Shown here in pieces: positions 1-9,983 of a stretch of 64,000 nt of DNA. The stretch spans positions 1 to 64,000 of the forward strand of contig WHUZ01000144.1 in NCBI GenBank assembly GCA_015179045.1, written 5' to 3'. The stretch is from Kalaharituber pfeilii. Lineage: Eukaryota > Ascomycota > Pezizomycetes > Pezizales > Pezizaceae. Every line of letters begins with the position of its first letter. Within the stretch, counting starts at the first letter, position 1. The position numbers were made by a program, and so were the translations under genes. The notes beneath the pieces are model-generated. The model was not told the origin of the DNA. It searched no databases and worked only from the letters and a program-made list of their open reading frames with translations.

Positions 1-149
1 ATTGCGCGTCCTGATACCAAGACGGTCAATTATGTAATATATCTATCACCACAGACACACCTATTCTATTCGTTTATTCTGCATGAACTTTTTAATAATG
101 CGACCACATTACCGAAACTCCGCAGCCCACTACCAAGTACGTTACCCTG

Positions 150-342
150 GAGAGTCCGCGGGCAACACATGTACGTAGGAGTGAAAGGGGATGTTAGGTG
201 TGGTGGAAGTGAAAGGGGATGTTAGGTTTGGCGGTTTTAGGCGGTAGATTCTTTGACGGCGTATTAACTTTAGCTTTTATATACATCGCCATAGCCCATA
301 GGGCGGCACGCGATCAATGAAATAAAAAAAATAAAAAAAAAA
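150..342 (+). mobile_element. 5'-truncated LINE copy, tail family 1
   Basis: About 190 bp ending in the family 1 tail (from 286, GCCATAGCCCATAGGGCGGC core) and an A-rich tail. It is flanked by a 15-bp target-site duplication AAGTACGTTACCCTG at 135-149 and 343-357. The body holds two copies of GTGAAAGGGGATGTTAGGT (from 180 and 209) and no ORF. I read it as the 3' UTR of a LINE inserted by target-primed reverse transcription. Confidence 0.85.
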
Positions 343-542
343 AAGTACGTTACCCTGAAACCATCTCAAACTTGGAAATCCGCTTCACCAGATATTAAAA
401 TAATCACCTTTACGATATAAATTCAGTGGACGAATCTAGTAGACAGTATAGGTTTACAAGTTGTCAAGTTGTATATTATACGGTAGGTCTTTTGTAGAAC
501 TCTCGGCGCGGCGTTTTGAGTAACGTGGTGGACATGCGATAT

Positions 543-602
543 TTTATTTTTTTATTTCTTATATCTTTATTCGCGTGCCGCCCGAAGGGGCTATGGCGAG
601 AG
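543..602 (-). mobile_element. LINE tail-only insertion, family 1
   Basis: A T-rich stretch is followed by the reverse complement of the family 1 tail (GCCGCCCGAAGGGGCTATGGC). Imperfect flanking duplications are GACATGCGATAT (531-542) and GATGTACGATAT (603-614). Only about 40 bp of element sequence precedes the tail, so this is an extremely 5'-truncated copy. Confidence 0.7.
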
Positions 603-615
603 GATGTACGATATG

Positions 616-1274
616 GAGCTCGTGTCTTGATTGAATCCCGAGCTTCTGAAATCAGATTAAGCTGCTGAGAGGTATGTCAGCGTCCGTTCTTCGTATCTCC
701 TCTCTCGGATCTATTTGTGCTGTGTTAGTGAATAGGTTGTAGATAGGTACTTAGGTAGGTAGGCACTAGGTACAGTAGGTAGATATTAATGTACATACCT
801 GGCATCTCCATCGGTTAGTAGCCGAGTTCGCGTCCATCACGATGTACTTACTTAAGAAATAAGTATGTATAGCCATGTTTCTTGGCATACAAGTACGTAT
901 GTCAATCTGTCACTTTCGAAGGCTCGGTTAACCTAAGGAAAAACATCCAAAATAGGAAATCCTCCACCATCAAACTCACCAGCCATTTCCTTTTCCACAT
1001 CTCTTCGAATACCGTATAGCCTTCCCCAAAAGCACGCTAACAGAGTATATAGCAAACCCCTACCCCTTCAGTTAGGGAGCATACTCCTGGCCCCCTTTGC
1101 TCACGTTCCATCGCCCTGGCTCACACAAAATCATCGCTTGCGCAACGCCCACAGCTCGAAACCCCACAGAACTCGTGCTTATTGTACTAGAACCAGCTCA
1201 AATTGTACCTTTTCGCGATTCTTGTTTCGTAAAGTAAATCAATAAAGTTTCAAATCCTTCCAAAAGTGTCAAAA
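616..1274. other. Intergenic and upstream region of the 1275 gene
   Basis: I see no coding sequence. The stretch 745-785 is rich in GTAG/GTAC steps resembling a decayed tetranucleotide repeat. A TATA-like GAGTATATAGC lies near 1043 and pyrimidine-rich sequence precedes the ATG at 1275. This may be the promoter and 5' UTR of the next gene. Confidence 0.4.
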
Positions 1275-1913
1275 ATGGCTGGAAAGACCGTAAAGAAGTC
1301 CGGTGCTGCTGCTACTGCTCGCACTCCGATCGTTCGTAAAGCCGTGAAAGGAACTCCAGGCTACATGCAGCCAACGTTGGCCTCAAAGGCAAAAGCGATG
1401 AGAAGACCTCTGGTACAGGAGGAGGATCCAGGCTGGTTTGATGTGATGCATCGCGTCGCAGCTTGGGTAGTATCGCTTGAGCCCTGCTTTGAGGGGACGG
1501 AAGAAGACTTCATGAGTAGGGCCTCCTCCATTAATGTCCCCTATGGGGATCATGAGAAGCTGCACAGCGACTCTAGTCGTGTACACCCCCTGCCTCCTCG
1601 ATCACTTCCACCACCTCCTCCCATGCCATCCCCTCTGGAGGACGCTCCCACGTTCCTCGTAAGACTTATGGGAGCCTCCAAAGAAGCTCTCGTGTCCCTC
1701 CACCGGCCTCATCCACCACCTCCTCCACCTCATCCATCGCTGTCCCCTCTGGGGGCCGCTCCAACATCCCGCGTGGCAGCTATCAAAGGCTGCACTGCCG
1801 CTCTCATATCCCTCCCCCTTCTACTTCTTCTTTTTCCCACGCCATCCCGTCCAGGTGGCGTTCCCACATTCCACGCGGAACTTACCCGAAGCCGCACGGC
1901 AGCTTTCAGATAA
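1275..1913 (+). CDS. Proline-rich hypothetical protein with repeat-derived C-terminus
   Basis: I do not recognise the family. The ATG at 1275 sits in a good context (CAAAAATGG) and gives about 212 aa; the open frame begins three codons earlier at a GTG. The first 60 residues are Lys/Arg-rich (MAGKTVKKSGAAATARTP) and include EEDPGWFDVMHRVAAWVV. The rest is Pro-rich (runs of P, repeated PSLSPLGAAPT-like phrases) because the DNA there is an array of roughly 110-bp imperfect repeats. A decayed copy of the same gene lies on the minus strand at 5755-6262 and keeps the WF-VMH-VA segment, which supports a real, duplicated gene. The end may be spliced differently from the open frame shown, since the repeat array runs on to about 2070. 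Confidence 0.45.
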   Translation: MAGKTVKKSGAAATARTPIVRKAVKGTPGYMQPTLASKAKAMRRPLVQEEDPGWFDVMHRVAAWVVSLEPCFEGTEEDFMSRASSINVPYGDHEKLHSDSSRVHPLPPRSLPPPPPMPSPLEDAPTFLVRLMGASKEALVSLHRPHPPPPPPHPSLSPLGAAPTSRVAAIKGCTAALISLPLLLLLFPTPSRPGGVPTFHAELTRSRTAAFR

Positions 1914-2072
1914 TACCCCCTGCCTCCACCACCTCCACCGCTTCCTCCATCGCTGTACCCTCAGGGGGACGTTCCCACATCCCACGTGGGAATTACAAGC
2001 AGCTTCATGGCTGCACGTAAGAGTAGTCTGCACAGGCATGTACCCCCTCACATTCCCTACTGCTGTGCAAAG
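1590..2072. repeat. Minisatellite of about 110-bp units, four copies
   Basis: The phrase CTGGGGGACGTTCCCACATC and variants recurs at about 1641, 1755, 1857 and 1968 (spacing 114, 102 and 111 bp). Each unit also carries a CCTCC-rich block and a GGCAGC(T)...CTGCA segment. It overlaps the 3' half of the 1275 ORF and continues beyond its stop. Confidence 0.75.
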
Positions 2073-2099
2073 CTAGGATGCTGCCAAATAACTTTTGTT

Positions 2100-2161
2100 A
2101 TCTCGCCATAGCCCCCAGGGCGGCACTCGAGTAATGATATAAAAAAAAAAAAAAAAAAAAA
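2100..2161 (+). mobile_element. LINE tail-only insertion, family 1
   Basis: About 41 bp of family 1 tail (GCCATAGCCCCCAGGGCGGC) plus more than 20 A. It is flanked by AAATAACTTTTGTT (2086-2099) and AAATAACTTTCGTT (2162-2175), a 14-bp duplication with one mismatch. The left duplication abuts the tail, so nothing else of the element was inserted. Confidence 0.85.
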
Positions 2162-2175
2162 AAATAACTTTCGTT

Positions 2176-3527
2176 CTGTAGGGCTGGTTCCACAAGGAGC
2201 GTTTACAACCCCAATGAAGGTCGTCGACAAACACAGCTTTCCCAACCGCGGGGAGCAGGGGGATTCTCTTTGAATACACAAATGTTTTATCATGGTTCAT
2301 GATATTGCCCATAGGACTGTCCAGGAGAAAGGATGATTTGGGTCCACGGGGGGACGGAAAGGGGGCAGGAGGCTCATTGGTTGCGGTTTGAGGTTTCTGT
2401 TTATTTGGGGTTCTTGGTCGTTGGTTTCGGGTATCTGGTTTCTGGAGTATGGTTTTCTTTTTTTTTTTGGTTACGCTTTTTGTATTTTTGCTTTTGTTTC
2501 AATAGAGATATTCAAATACTGTACTGTACTGTATCATAATTTCGAATTATGCAGTGAGTATCAACAAGTGTCATCGATTGGCTGTTCTTTGTGGTTTTTG
2601 CCTTTTGCCTTCGAGGCTAAACTCTGGCCCGTGATTGTTCTCGTACCCAGCCTGAGAGACGGTGTGCTGCCAAGAAATAATAGCAAAGACACCGTCGGCC
2701 AAGCCATGGCGGAGGCCGAAAATAATAGTCTGGGCACGAGGACAGCCCGTGATACATACAAAGTCAGTCCCCACCTACGTAATTGTCATTTGTAAAATTC
2801 ACGTTTGTTATGACAGGAATAATACTGGATTCAATAACAACTAAGCATTTCTACCTCCACGCCTTTTTGTAAAAAAAAAAAGAGTTGCTTCCATCGTCCC
2901 CAGACAAACACACAAACAATTCTTCTCCCTGACGGCACATTCATCGCACCGACGCCCCATTCCGCATCCCGGCCGCTCAACCATTTCCCCGCTCCTGCAT
3001 TCCAGCATCCGAATGAGCAGCTAGATTAGCGTTCGTCCCAACATCAATTCTCATCCCCCGACCTTCCATCGCGAATTCCTCTAACTTCTCAACCTTTCTC
3101 TACCTTTGATGCACACATCGTCGCAAGCTCACCTCCATCTTCCCATAATCCCCCCATTCATTGCTATCCCGATCCCATTGCACCGTATACCGGCATCTCC
3201 CCCTCACGTCGCCTCTTTTCCCACAATCATTCAGATCTAAACCTCTCCCATTGCCCTGCCCCTCAACTCTCCTATTTCCTCTCTATCTTCTCCCATAATC
3301 CCATCGAGACACTTCTCTAGATGGGGTAGCAGATACCACTGGATGCATGCAGTAGAGCTCTAGCAGCTCCAATAAGTAGGCCTGCACACCTACCCATTCT
3401 CTTCACAGGTAAACGGACCCGCGACAACATGGAGGCTACGGAATATAGCCTATACCGCTGCGCTAATCCTTTGTCAGTCTAGCCAGAACCTTGTTTCCAA
3501 ATGCAAACACTTGAGGCAACCTGCTCT
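2176..3527. other. No recognisable gene
   Basis: Open frames here (for example 2388-2795) have no family features and a start in low-complexity TTT/GGT sequence. The part from 2880 to 3330 is C-rich and pyrimidine-biased. I cannot assign anything to this stretch. Confidence 0.4.
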
Positions 3528-3536
3528 CATCATAGT

Positions 3537-3575
3537 TTTTTTTTTTTTTTTATTTCATTACTCGCATGCCGCCCA
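3537..3575 (-). mobile_element. Minimal LINE tail insertion (39 bp), family 1
   Basis: The insert consists of T(15) and about 24 bp of reversed family 1 tail (TCATTACTCGCATGCCGCC), cut off inside the stem-loop. It is flanked by a perfect 9-bp duplication CATCATAGT at 3528-3536 and 3576-3584. Confidence 0.85.
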
Positions 3576-3599
3576 CATCATAGTACAAGGAGCCAGAGC

Positions 3600-4970
3600 T
3601 TTTTTTTTCTTTTTCTATATCATTACTCGTGTGCCGCGCTGTGTGCTATGACGAGATTAGTTACATAGGAGATATATAGGAAAATAAAATCGGAAAATAA
3701 ATGAAGTGCGGCTTAAAATCAGCCTACTATCTCTCCATCCACCTCTACAAGTCCATCACGGGGTCCCCTTGCCCTTCGCCCGCGGCCGAGGGCCTGTATA
3801 ACGCTTTCCTCCCCCCTGGCCATTTCCTTCTCCACGTCTCGCGCCTGTCCCATAGGTGTGTCGCCGTTTCCTCCTCCCCTCCGCACCACCTGCATTCTGG
3901 GCTGTCTGCCTGGCCCACTTTGTGCCTCCAGGCCCTCAGGCCCTTCCCACCTAGTAGGCCTGCCAGTGTTCGCACCATGCTTCCCAGTCTCTGAAGTGGT
4001 CTATAGCTTAGGCCTAGCCTGTTCCTTTCCTGCGCTCGCTGTGCCTTTGCTGACATACGTATGCCTGCTTCCGTGACTGTCTCCGGCTGGTAGGGTAGGA
4101 AGGCTCCTATCTTTGCCGCCTTGTCTGCTTCTTCATTTCCCTTGATGCCTTTGTGTCCCTTCACCCGCATTATTGCTACGTCCAGGCCTCCCGGCCACCC
4201 TGTCGTCCCAGGCTCTTCTACACATTTCGCTGACGCCGTCCGGGGTTGGTTTTCCCTCCGCAATCTTTCTTGGCATGTCCACTGCTGTTTGAAATTAGGA
4301 TCTCCTCATCCCCTTTCCCGAGAGCTTTGGCTATGGCTATTAGTTCAGCGTCGTTGACCGTAGCCCTTGTGCCCAGGTATCCTGGTTCTCTTCGGCTGCC
4401 CTGCCATATACCTGCCCCCGTCCTCCCCTGGGTCCTGCTGCCGTCTGTGTATACTGCCTTCCAGTCGTCTTCTTCTGCCTGAGTCTTCTCTTCCCACTCC
4501 TCTTTTTCCGCTGCTGGTGTCAGTTGTGTGAGTACCGCCAGCGCCAATGGCTCCTTCCACCCCAGGCTGCCTCTTAGGTAGATGTGGTCCTCCTCTTCCT
4601 CCAATAGTCTCTCCTCTTTGAATCTCAGGGTCCGTCCCTCCACCCTAGCTCTCTTCCCTTCTGTGAAAGTCTGGACTGATTTCAAGTTAGCTAGGCCCCT
4701 CTACTATATCCCCGGTTATTGATCTGGCTACTGTGTATTGCCATTTCTCTAGCTCCCAGATTTTTCTGTCCGCCGTGTGTCTGTTTGGGTTAGTCCATCC
4801 ATGCCCAGCTGCTCCAGCAGGCGATTGGTCTCGCTATGCTTATGTAGATTTGTCTTCTGTTGGCGGGGTCCCACTTGCCTAGTCTGCTGGCTACCGCCCA
4901 TGCAGCCAGGGCTTGTTCGGTTTTCTCCCTCCACCGCAGTTTTGTCATGAAAAAATGATCTCATGCTGCA
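3600..4970 (-). mobile_element. 5'-truncated LINE: end of RT, RNase H, C-terminal zinc finger, family 1 tail
   Basis: Reading the minus strand, a reverse-transcriptase C-terminal fragment (4749-4964) precedes an RNase H segment (4218-4685) with YTDGSRTQG and an ELIAIAKALG motif. It continues after a frame change with VKGHKGIKGNEEADKAA and the lineage signature LAGLLGGKGLRAW (3745-4263), then a CRWC...H block that has lost the last cysteine. A degenerate family 1 tail and T-rich stretch close it at 3600-3655. The region of the third RNase H carboxylate reads ISNSSGHA, so the domain is probably inactive. Frames are broken, so this is a dead copy. LINEs with RNase H in fungi are usually Tad1/I-like; that assignment is from family knowledge. 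Confidence 0.85.
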
Positions 4971-4984
4971 GCATTTTCAGGCTC

Positions 4985-5690
4985 CGATTGCTGTATTAAC
5001 CTCAACTTGCGGGTGTCCATTTAGTAACTCGTATAGTGTCTATCTTTAAACGCATTATTAGAGGTATTCACAAACTCCACTGCTGGCAACAACTCCGGCC
5101 AGTCAGCAACAGCACTCTTAAACTTCCAACCAAACACCTCAAGGTCATCTCTACCGACTTTTTGTATGTTCAGCCTGACCATCTGCGGAAGGGTGATATG
5201 CTGTCGTAATTGTCAAGGAGTAGGCTACCCGTGCCGCCGTGCGAATAAGGACTTCCAAAACTGGCCAGCAAACTTACCATCCCTGTCTACCACAGGGTTG
5301 CATGATGGGTATATTTTCGCAAAAAATTACCGCCCACCCCTCGGCGATATAGGCTCCCTTCCCGAAGCAACAGAACTGCCTTCGTGAATTGTTCTAACCG
5401 TCAAGATTGCCGTAAGTAGATTTTTATCTTTCGGGAGTCTCATGATAACGTCCATACTCAGGGTATGGGAGGGCAATGCAGGAGCAAGTGCAGGCTGTAA
5501 TGGGAAAAGCAAAAGCCGTTGGTCTCCATATATGATCCACCAACGACTCGCGATATAAACACCTTTAGCGCATTCAACAGCCCCTGACGTGCCATCTCTT
5601 CCATCATATGAAAAGTCAACTAAGGTTCCAGTTTCTTGACATCTAAGGTATTCCATCTCGCGTCGCATCATATGAACAACCGACTCGGGG
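4985..5690 (-). pseudogene. Decayed Ty3/Gypsy integrase fragment
   Basis: On the minus strand the 5327-5671 frame contains HTLSMDVIMRLPKDKNLLTA, which matches the integrase core phrase 'LSMDFI-GLP...D-IL-V' seen in Ty3/Gypsy elements. Further down (about 5150-5020) other frames give WPELLPAVEFVNTSNNAF, matching the 'W...LP-AEFAYNN' segment. Several stops and frame shifts separate the pieces. No long terminal repeats are visible, so this is a relic. Confidence 0.6.
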
Positions 5691-5754
5691 TAAATCGATG
5701 GACTCTGAAGTCTCGAGTATTGAGGGCATGTATTACCGTATCCAGCTGAGCATC

Positions 5755-6262
5755 CTACATTTCCGCAGTCTGTTCTCCTGGATCTCCAATGACCATTGCC
5801 CTCAGACCTACTAGAAACATCTGAACATACCGCTCAGGTATAATGAAGAATCTTGAGTTAGTAATAGGTACTAAGAACAGTACTGTAGCTGCCATGCAGC
5901 TTTTGATAGTTGTCAGGTGGAACGTAGGAACGTCTCCCGGAAGGGATACCGACGGATGAGGCGGAGAAGATAGTAGAAGCAGTACAGGGTGAGGGACTGC
6001 GGTCATGCAACTTCGTATAACGTGGGAATGTCCGCCGGAGCGAGTGGCGACGGGGTAGGATGTGGAGGTCTTGCCCATAGGAAGAACCCCATTAGCTACT
6101 CTTTCAAAAGCATGACAGTACAAGTAGTCATCTTCAGTGAGTCTCGCAACACAGGGCTCCAGTTACGTGGCCCCAGCTGCCACGTGATGCATCACTTCGA
6201 ACCAGCTTGGCTCTCCCCTGTGAGAGGACCTCTCTGCCTTTGCCTTCGGGGCCAAAGTGGGC
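5755..6262 (-). pseudogene. Degenerate duplicate of the 1275 proline-rich gene
   Basis: Minus-strand translation near 6260-6160 gives PKAKAERSSHRGEPSWFEVM followed by HHVAAG, matching the N-terminal part of the gene at 1275 (SKAKAMRRP...PGWFDVMHRVAA). The frame 5755-6123 then gives SLPGDVPTFHLTTIKSCMAA, which matches the repeat-derived part of the same protein. The two pieces are out of frame. A further partial unit lies near 6730-6800. This is a second copy of a small family, now broken. Confidence 0.6.
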
Positions 6263-6325
6263 TGCATATAGTTTGGCGTTCCTTTCATAGTCTTAAAGCC
6301 CAAGGCAATGAATCAGGCCATGTCT

Positions 6326-6376
6326 CGCCATAGCCCCCAGCGCAGTATACGAGTAAGGATATTAGAAAAAACAATG
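6326..6376 (+). repeat. Degenerate LINE tail, family 1
   Basis: TCTCGCCATAGCCCCCAGCG is followed by a CGAGTAAGGATATTAGAAAAA stretch, resembling tail family 1 with mutations in the stem and an eroded poly(A). No flanking duplication was identified. Confidence 0.55.
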
Positions 6377-8471
6377 AAGCCCAAGCCCATACATGCTCCT
6401 TGGCTACTCCTTATCTCCGTTGATGAAATGCACGCGAGGTTTATTGCGGATAATCCCGACTGTGGCATCCGACCTGATAGTGTTGAAGCTGCCAGTGCAG
6501 CGTGGACGGTATTCGACTCGAGGGCATTGCTGGATATTTCCTTAGCATAGCTATCTATTGAGGTTATCGTGGAAGTGGCCCTAGCCCCGCTGCCATTGCT
6601 CCTGCTCGGGAGTGACATTTGCGGGAGACTTTTCAACACTGAGGGTCCCTGACTAGCAGCTGCACCATGAGCCTCGCCCATCTCAAGCTGTGGAAAGAGG
6701 GTCCCTTTATCCCTCATTTATGTTAGAATTGTACCGAGAGCAACTTCTTGTATTCCCCATGTGGGGTGCGCGAGTGCCCCTGCAGTGGAATACCAAGGAC
6801 GATGTACAGCAGAAGGTGGAGGCGGACGTACTTTACTGACCCGCAGCCACGGTGAAGTCATGTAGACAGAGAGGTAGCTAAGTAGCATGCGCAATCCGGC
6901 GCACAATTCGGTATCACCGAACTCCCTCTAGGTCATAAAGAGGTCCAGCGCATGCTGACAGCCTGTATGCGGGGTTATGTGAGCCGAACACAAGGGGTTG
7001 AGGAGAGGAAGAAAGAATCGGATTATACATTTATCATGTAGCTTCAAGTAAACCTCAGGGGGATGGTCGGCGCTGCGTCGGAGGTGAAGAAAACATAGGG
7101 CCACTCCAGCGCGATCCCAGTCTCAACTGCCGCGCCCCGGTGCCACCTCACGATGTCTTGGCTGCACATTTTAGAGTTCTTAGGATGAAGCTGTTGTCAT
7201 TTGCTTGACAGCCGCAACCCGCCCATACGCCCCCAGACAGATCTCGATTTTCCGATGTCAACATCCTTGGTCCCAACTTTTATCATCATGCAAACTTTTC
7301 AAGGTAGAGTACTATCCGGAGAGTCGGGTGAAATTTACTTTGCAGGTGGAACATTGAGAGTCTAAGCTTAAGGTAGTTCTGCGAGTAGACTACAGACGGA
7401 GGATACGAAGTCTCGAAACGAAACGGAGGATCTTTAGGAAGGGGAAAAAGGCCAATGAAAGCAAGAGAAGGACTGCAAAGAAAAAAAAAAAAAAGAAAAA
7501 AAAAAAATTTACGCGCTCTTTTTTTTTTCTCCAGTGTTTTCTCTACTTACCTGCTTTCGGTGATGTGAGCGCGAACGTTTTATGCTTAGTCTCCATGCCA
7601 TCACGTGGAATTGAGGCAAAACATCAACACTCGCTGATTACCAGACCAGGACACTGGAATGCCTAGGTGCATGATTCTCGGCTCTCACGTCATTTCTCCA
7701 TGCCTAATGCACCATGTTACCTTGCAGCAAGAGAAGTGGTAAGTACTTTGCAGATATGCAGGTATTGCTGACCTGCAGCTGCCTCGGCTTCGTCAAAGGC
7801 ATCCTCTGTGCCGTTTACTAATCGGCAACAACCGCGGTCCGATAAGCCAACATCTACATCAAGTGCTTACAATCCTCCGAGACATCGCCTATCAGTTCTG
7901 AATATTACAGATTTCTAAGCACCTAGACGATTACTTTTTACGATCCAAGCACTTCCTCGGCTCCAGATCTAGGTCATAGGTTTATACGTATCAACAGTTG
8001 GGTGAGTTTGGTAAACAAATGCTGATTTTGAAAAACATGACTGCGCGAAGCCAGCATCAGCAATGTCAAGTGATAAATATTCCATTGCAATTGATTAACA
8101 TGGTTTATGGTGCTCGCTTCCGCGTTCCCAGATACTTGGCAACATGGTAATTACATCTGCATGCTTGCGGGACTATCTAGACATTTTTGGAAGCCGGTCA
8201 TACAGGGAAACGTTAGTCTGGTAAGGGGGTCATATTACACCAACCAGACTTGTTCTCGTTGCCAGAACCAGACTAGGGAAATACCCAACTGGCATTAATA
8301 ATTTCATTTTCTGCTTGTTATCTTTTGGAGATTTGGGGAATAAAAATTGAGTCAGGGACTGCAACGGATGGCTTATTATATTCTGTGGAACCCTCCTCCT
8401 CCCAGGGGATCATATCTGAAATTCGGTGGATATTTGTGCAAGTGCATTTGCAGCTTACAGAGGTTATCAAG
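6377..8471. other. No recognisable gene; scattered repeat remnants
   Basis: A family 2-like tail remnant (CTGTATGCGGGGTTATGTGAG) lies near 6963-6983. A/T homopolymer runs occur at 7480-7530. The interval 7540-8470 precedes the transporter and must contain its promoter, but I see no clear TATA box. No ORF here has family features. Confidence 0.4.
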
Positions 8472-9980
8472 ATGGCAGTCGACAATTCAAGGGCAATGCA
8501 GCAAGAGACAGCGATTGATGATGACTCAACCCCAGTGGATTCCACGGACGCCAGCATTGTCGGGAGTGAGAAGAACATTGACTTTGAGAAATCCCTTGCA
8601 GCAAACGGTATGGCGGAGAAGGTTGAGAATCCTGTATCTCCCGAGGCAGTTGATCCTCTTCAGACGGTAAACGAACCGCCTCCAAATGGCGGACTACAGG
8701 CCTGGCTGCAAGTTGTAGGCTCACATCTGGTTGTTTTCGTGACATGGTATTTACACATTAGAATTATTATGTCCGCGTGGAGAGTCTCAACTGTTAGCAG
8801 GTACTAATATTCGGTTTTTGGTAGGGGTTATACAACTTCATTTGGCTTTTTCCAAGCCCATTATCTGGACACGATCCCCGGGGCAACCTCCTCTGCTATC
8901 TCATGGATCGGATCTATGCAGCTATTCTGTCTCTTTTTTGTCGGTACCTTCTCCGGGGCGCTACTTGACATGGGGTATTTTCGACATATATACATCTCCG
9001 GCAGCATTCTCCTTCTCCTCGGCATATTCATGACATCCCTTTCCCACTCTTACTACCAACTTTTCCTCGCCCACGGCTTTTGTGTTGGAATTGCAAATGG
9101 ACTGCTCTTTGTACCGACCATTGCTATCATCAGCACCTATTTCACTACCCGCCGGGGGCTCGTCATTGGAATCACCGCATGTGGGAGCGGAACTGGCGGC
9201 ATTATCTTCCCCATCATCATCCTGAAAGCCCTTCCTTCGCTTGGTTTCCCAACAACCATCCGAATCCTTGGCGGTGTCGTTGCATTATTCCTCGTATGTG
9301 GTGGCCTCCTACTGCGTCCGCGGATTAAACCCAGAAAATACAGTGGTATCATAGATATGACTGTATTCCAGGACATCCCATTGTGCATCTTCGCTGTCGG
9401 CGTCTTCTTTGTTTTCCTGGGACTTATGGTGCCGTTCTGGTTCATCCCAACATACACCCGACAGATACTCCCCCCTGGATCGAAATCTGATCTTCCTACT
9501 ACGCTCATCATTGTCCTGAACGCAGCTGGCATTCCCGGCCGCCTCATACCAGGTCGAGTTGCAGATCGCGTCACTGGCCCCTTTAACTCACTCATTCCCT
9601 GGGTATACATCCTTTCTATCCTGCAACTTGGCTGGATAGGTGTACACAACACTGCCGGCATATTTGTCTTCACGATTCTCTATGGCTTCTTCGCTTCCGG
9701 CGTCCTCACGCTTTTCCCTGCGACATTGAACAGTATGATTACGGATCTCAGCAGGATGGGCATCCGTGGGGGGATGGTGTGTAGCTTTGTAAGCGTGGCC
9801 TGTTTGGTCGGGGCGCCAATTGTTGGGGCGTTGATTGAGATTCGGGGAGGGGTCGGGGTTGGGACGAAGGCATTTGTGGGCGCCCAGGTGTTTGCCGGAG
9901 TGATGATGTTTGCGGGAGCGTGTTTATTAATGGTGGCGAGGGGTATGATGGGGAATTGGAGGTTTGCGGTAAAGATGTAA
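8472..9980 (+). CDS. MFS transporter, fungal monocarboxylate-permease-like
   Basis: Two exons: 8472-8746 and 8825-9980, with a 78-bp intron (GTATTT...GGTACTAATATT...TAG) that joins in frame to give about 476 aa. The hydrophilic N-terminus (about 75 residues) is followed by PPNGGLQAWLQV, the usual start of the fungal MCT/MCH-type family. After the splice come WGYTTSFGFFQAHY, then SAISWIGSMQLF and YFTTRRGLVIGITACGSGTG, hallmarks of this MFS group in transmembrane segments 1-5. About 12 membrane helices are expected, in the plasma membrane or an organelle membrane. The ATG at 8472 (AAGATGG) is chosen because it is the last start before the conserved domain. Family members transport short monocarboxylates or related small molecules, but the substrate cannot be read from the sequence. 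The frame is intact and there is no partner gene nearby. Confidence 0.9.
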
Positions 9981-9983
9981 GGG

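Noticed and set aside
2388..2795. 135-aa ORF
   Set aside because: The start lies in T/G-rich low-complexity sequence, composition is not protein-like and no family is recognisable.
8107..8298. 63-aa ORF upstream of the transporter as an extra exon
   Set aside because: No family similarity, and the transporter start with its usual hydrophilic N-terminus is complete without it.
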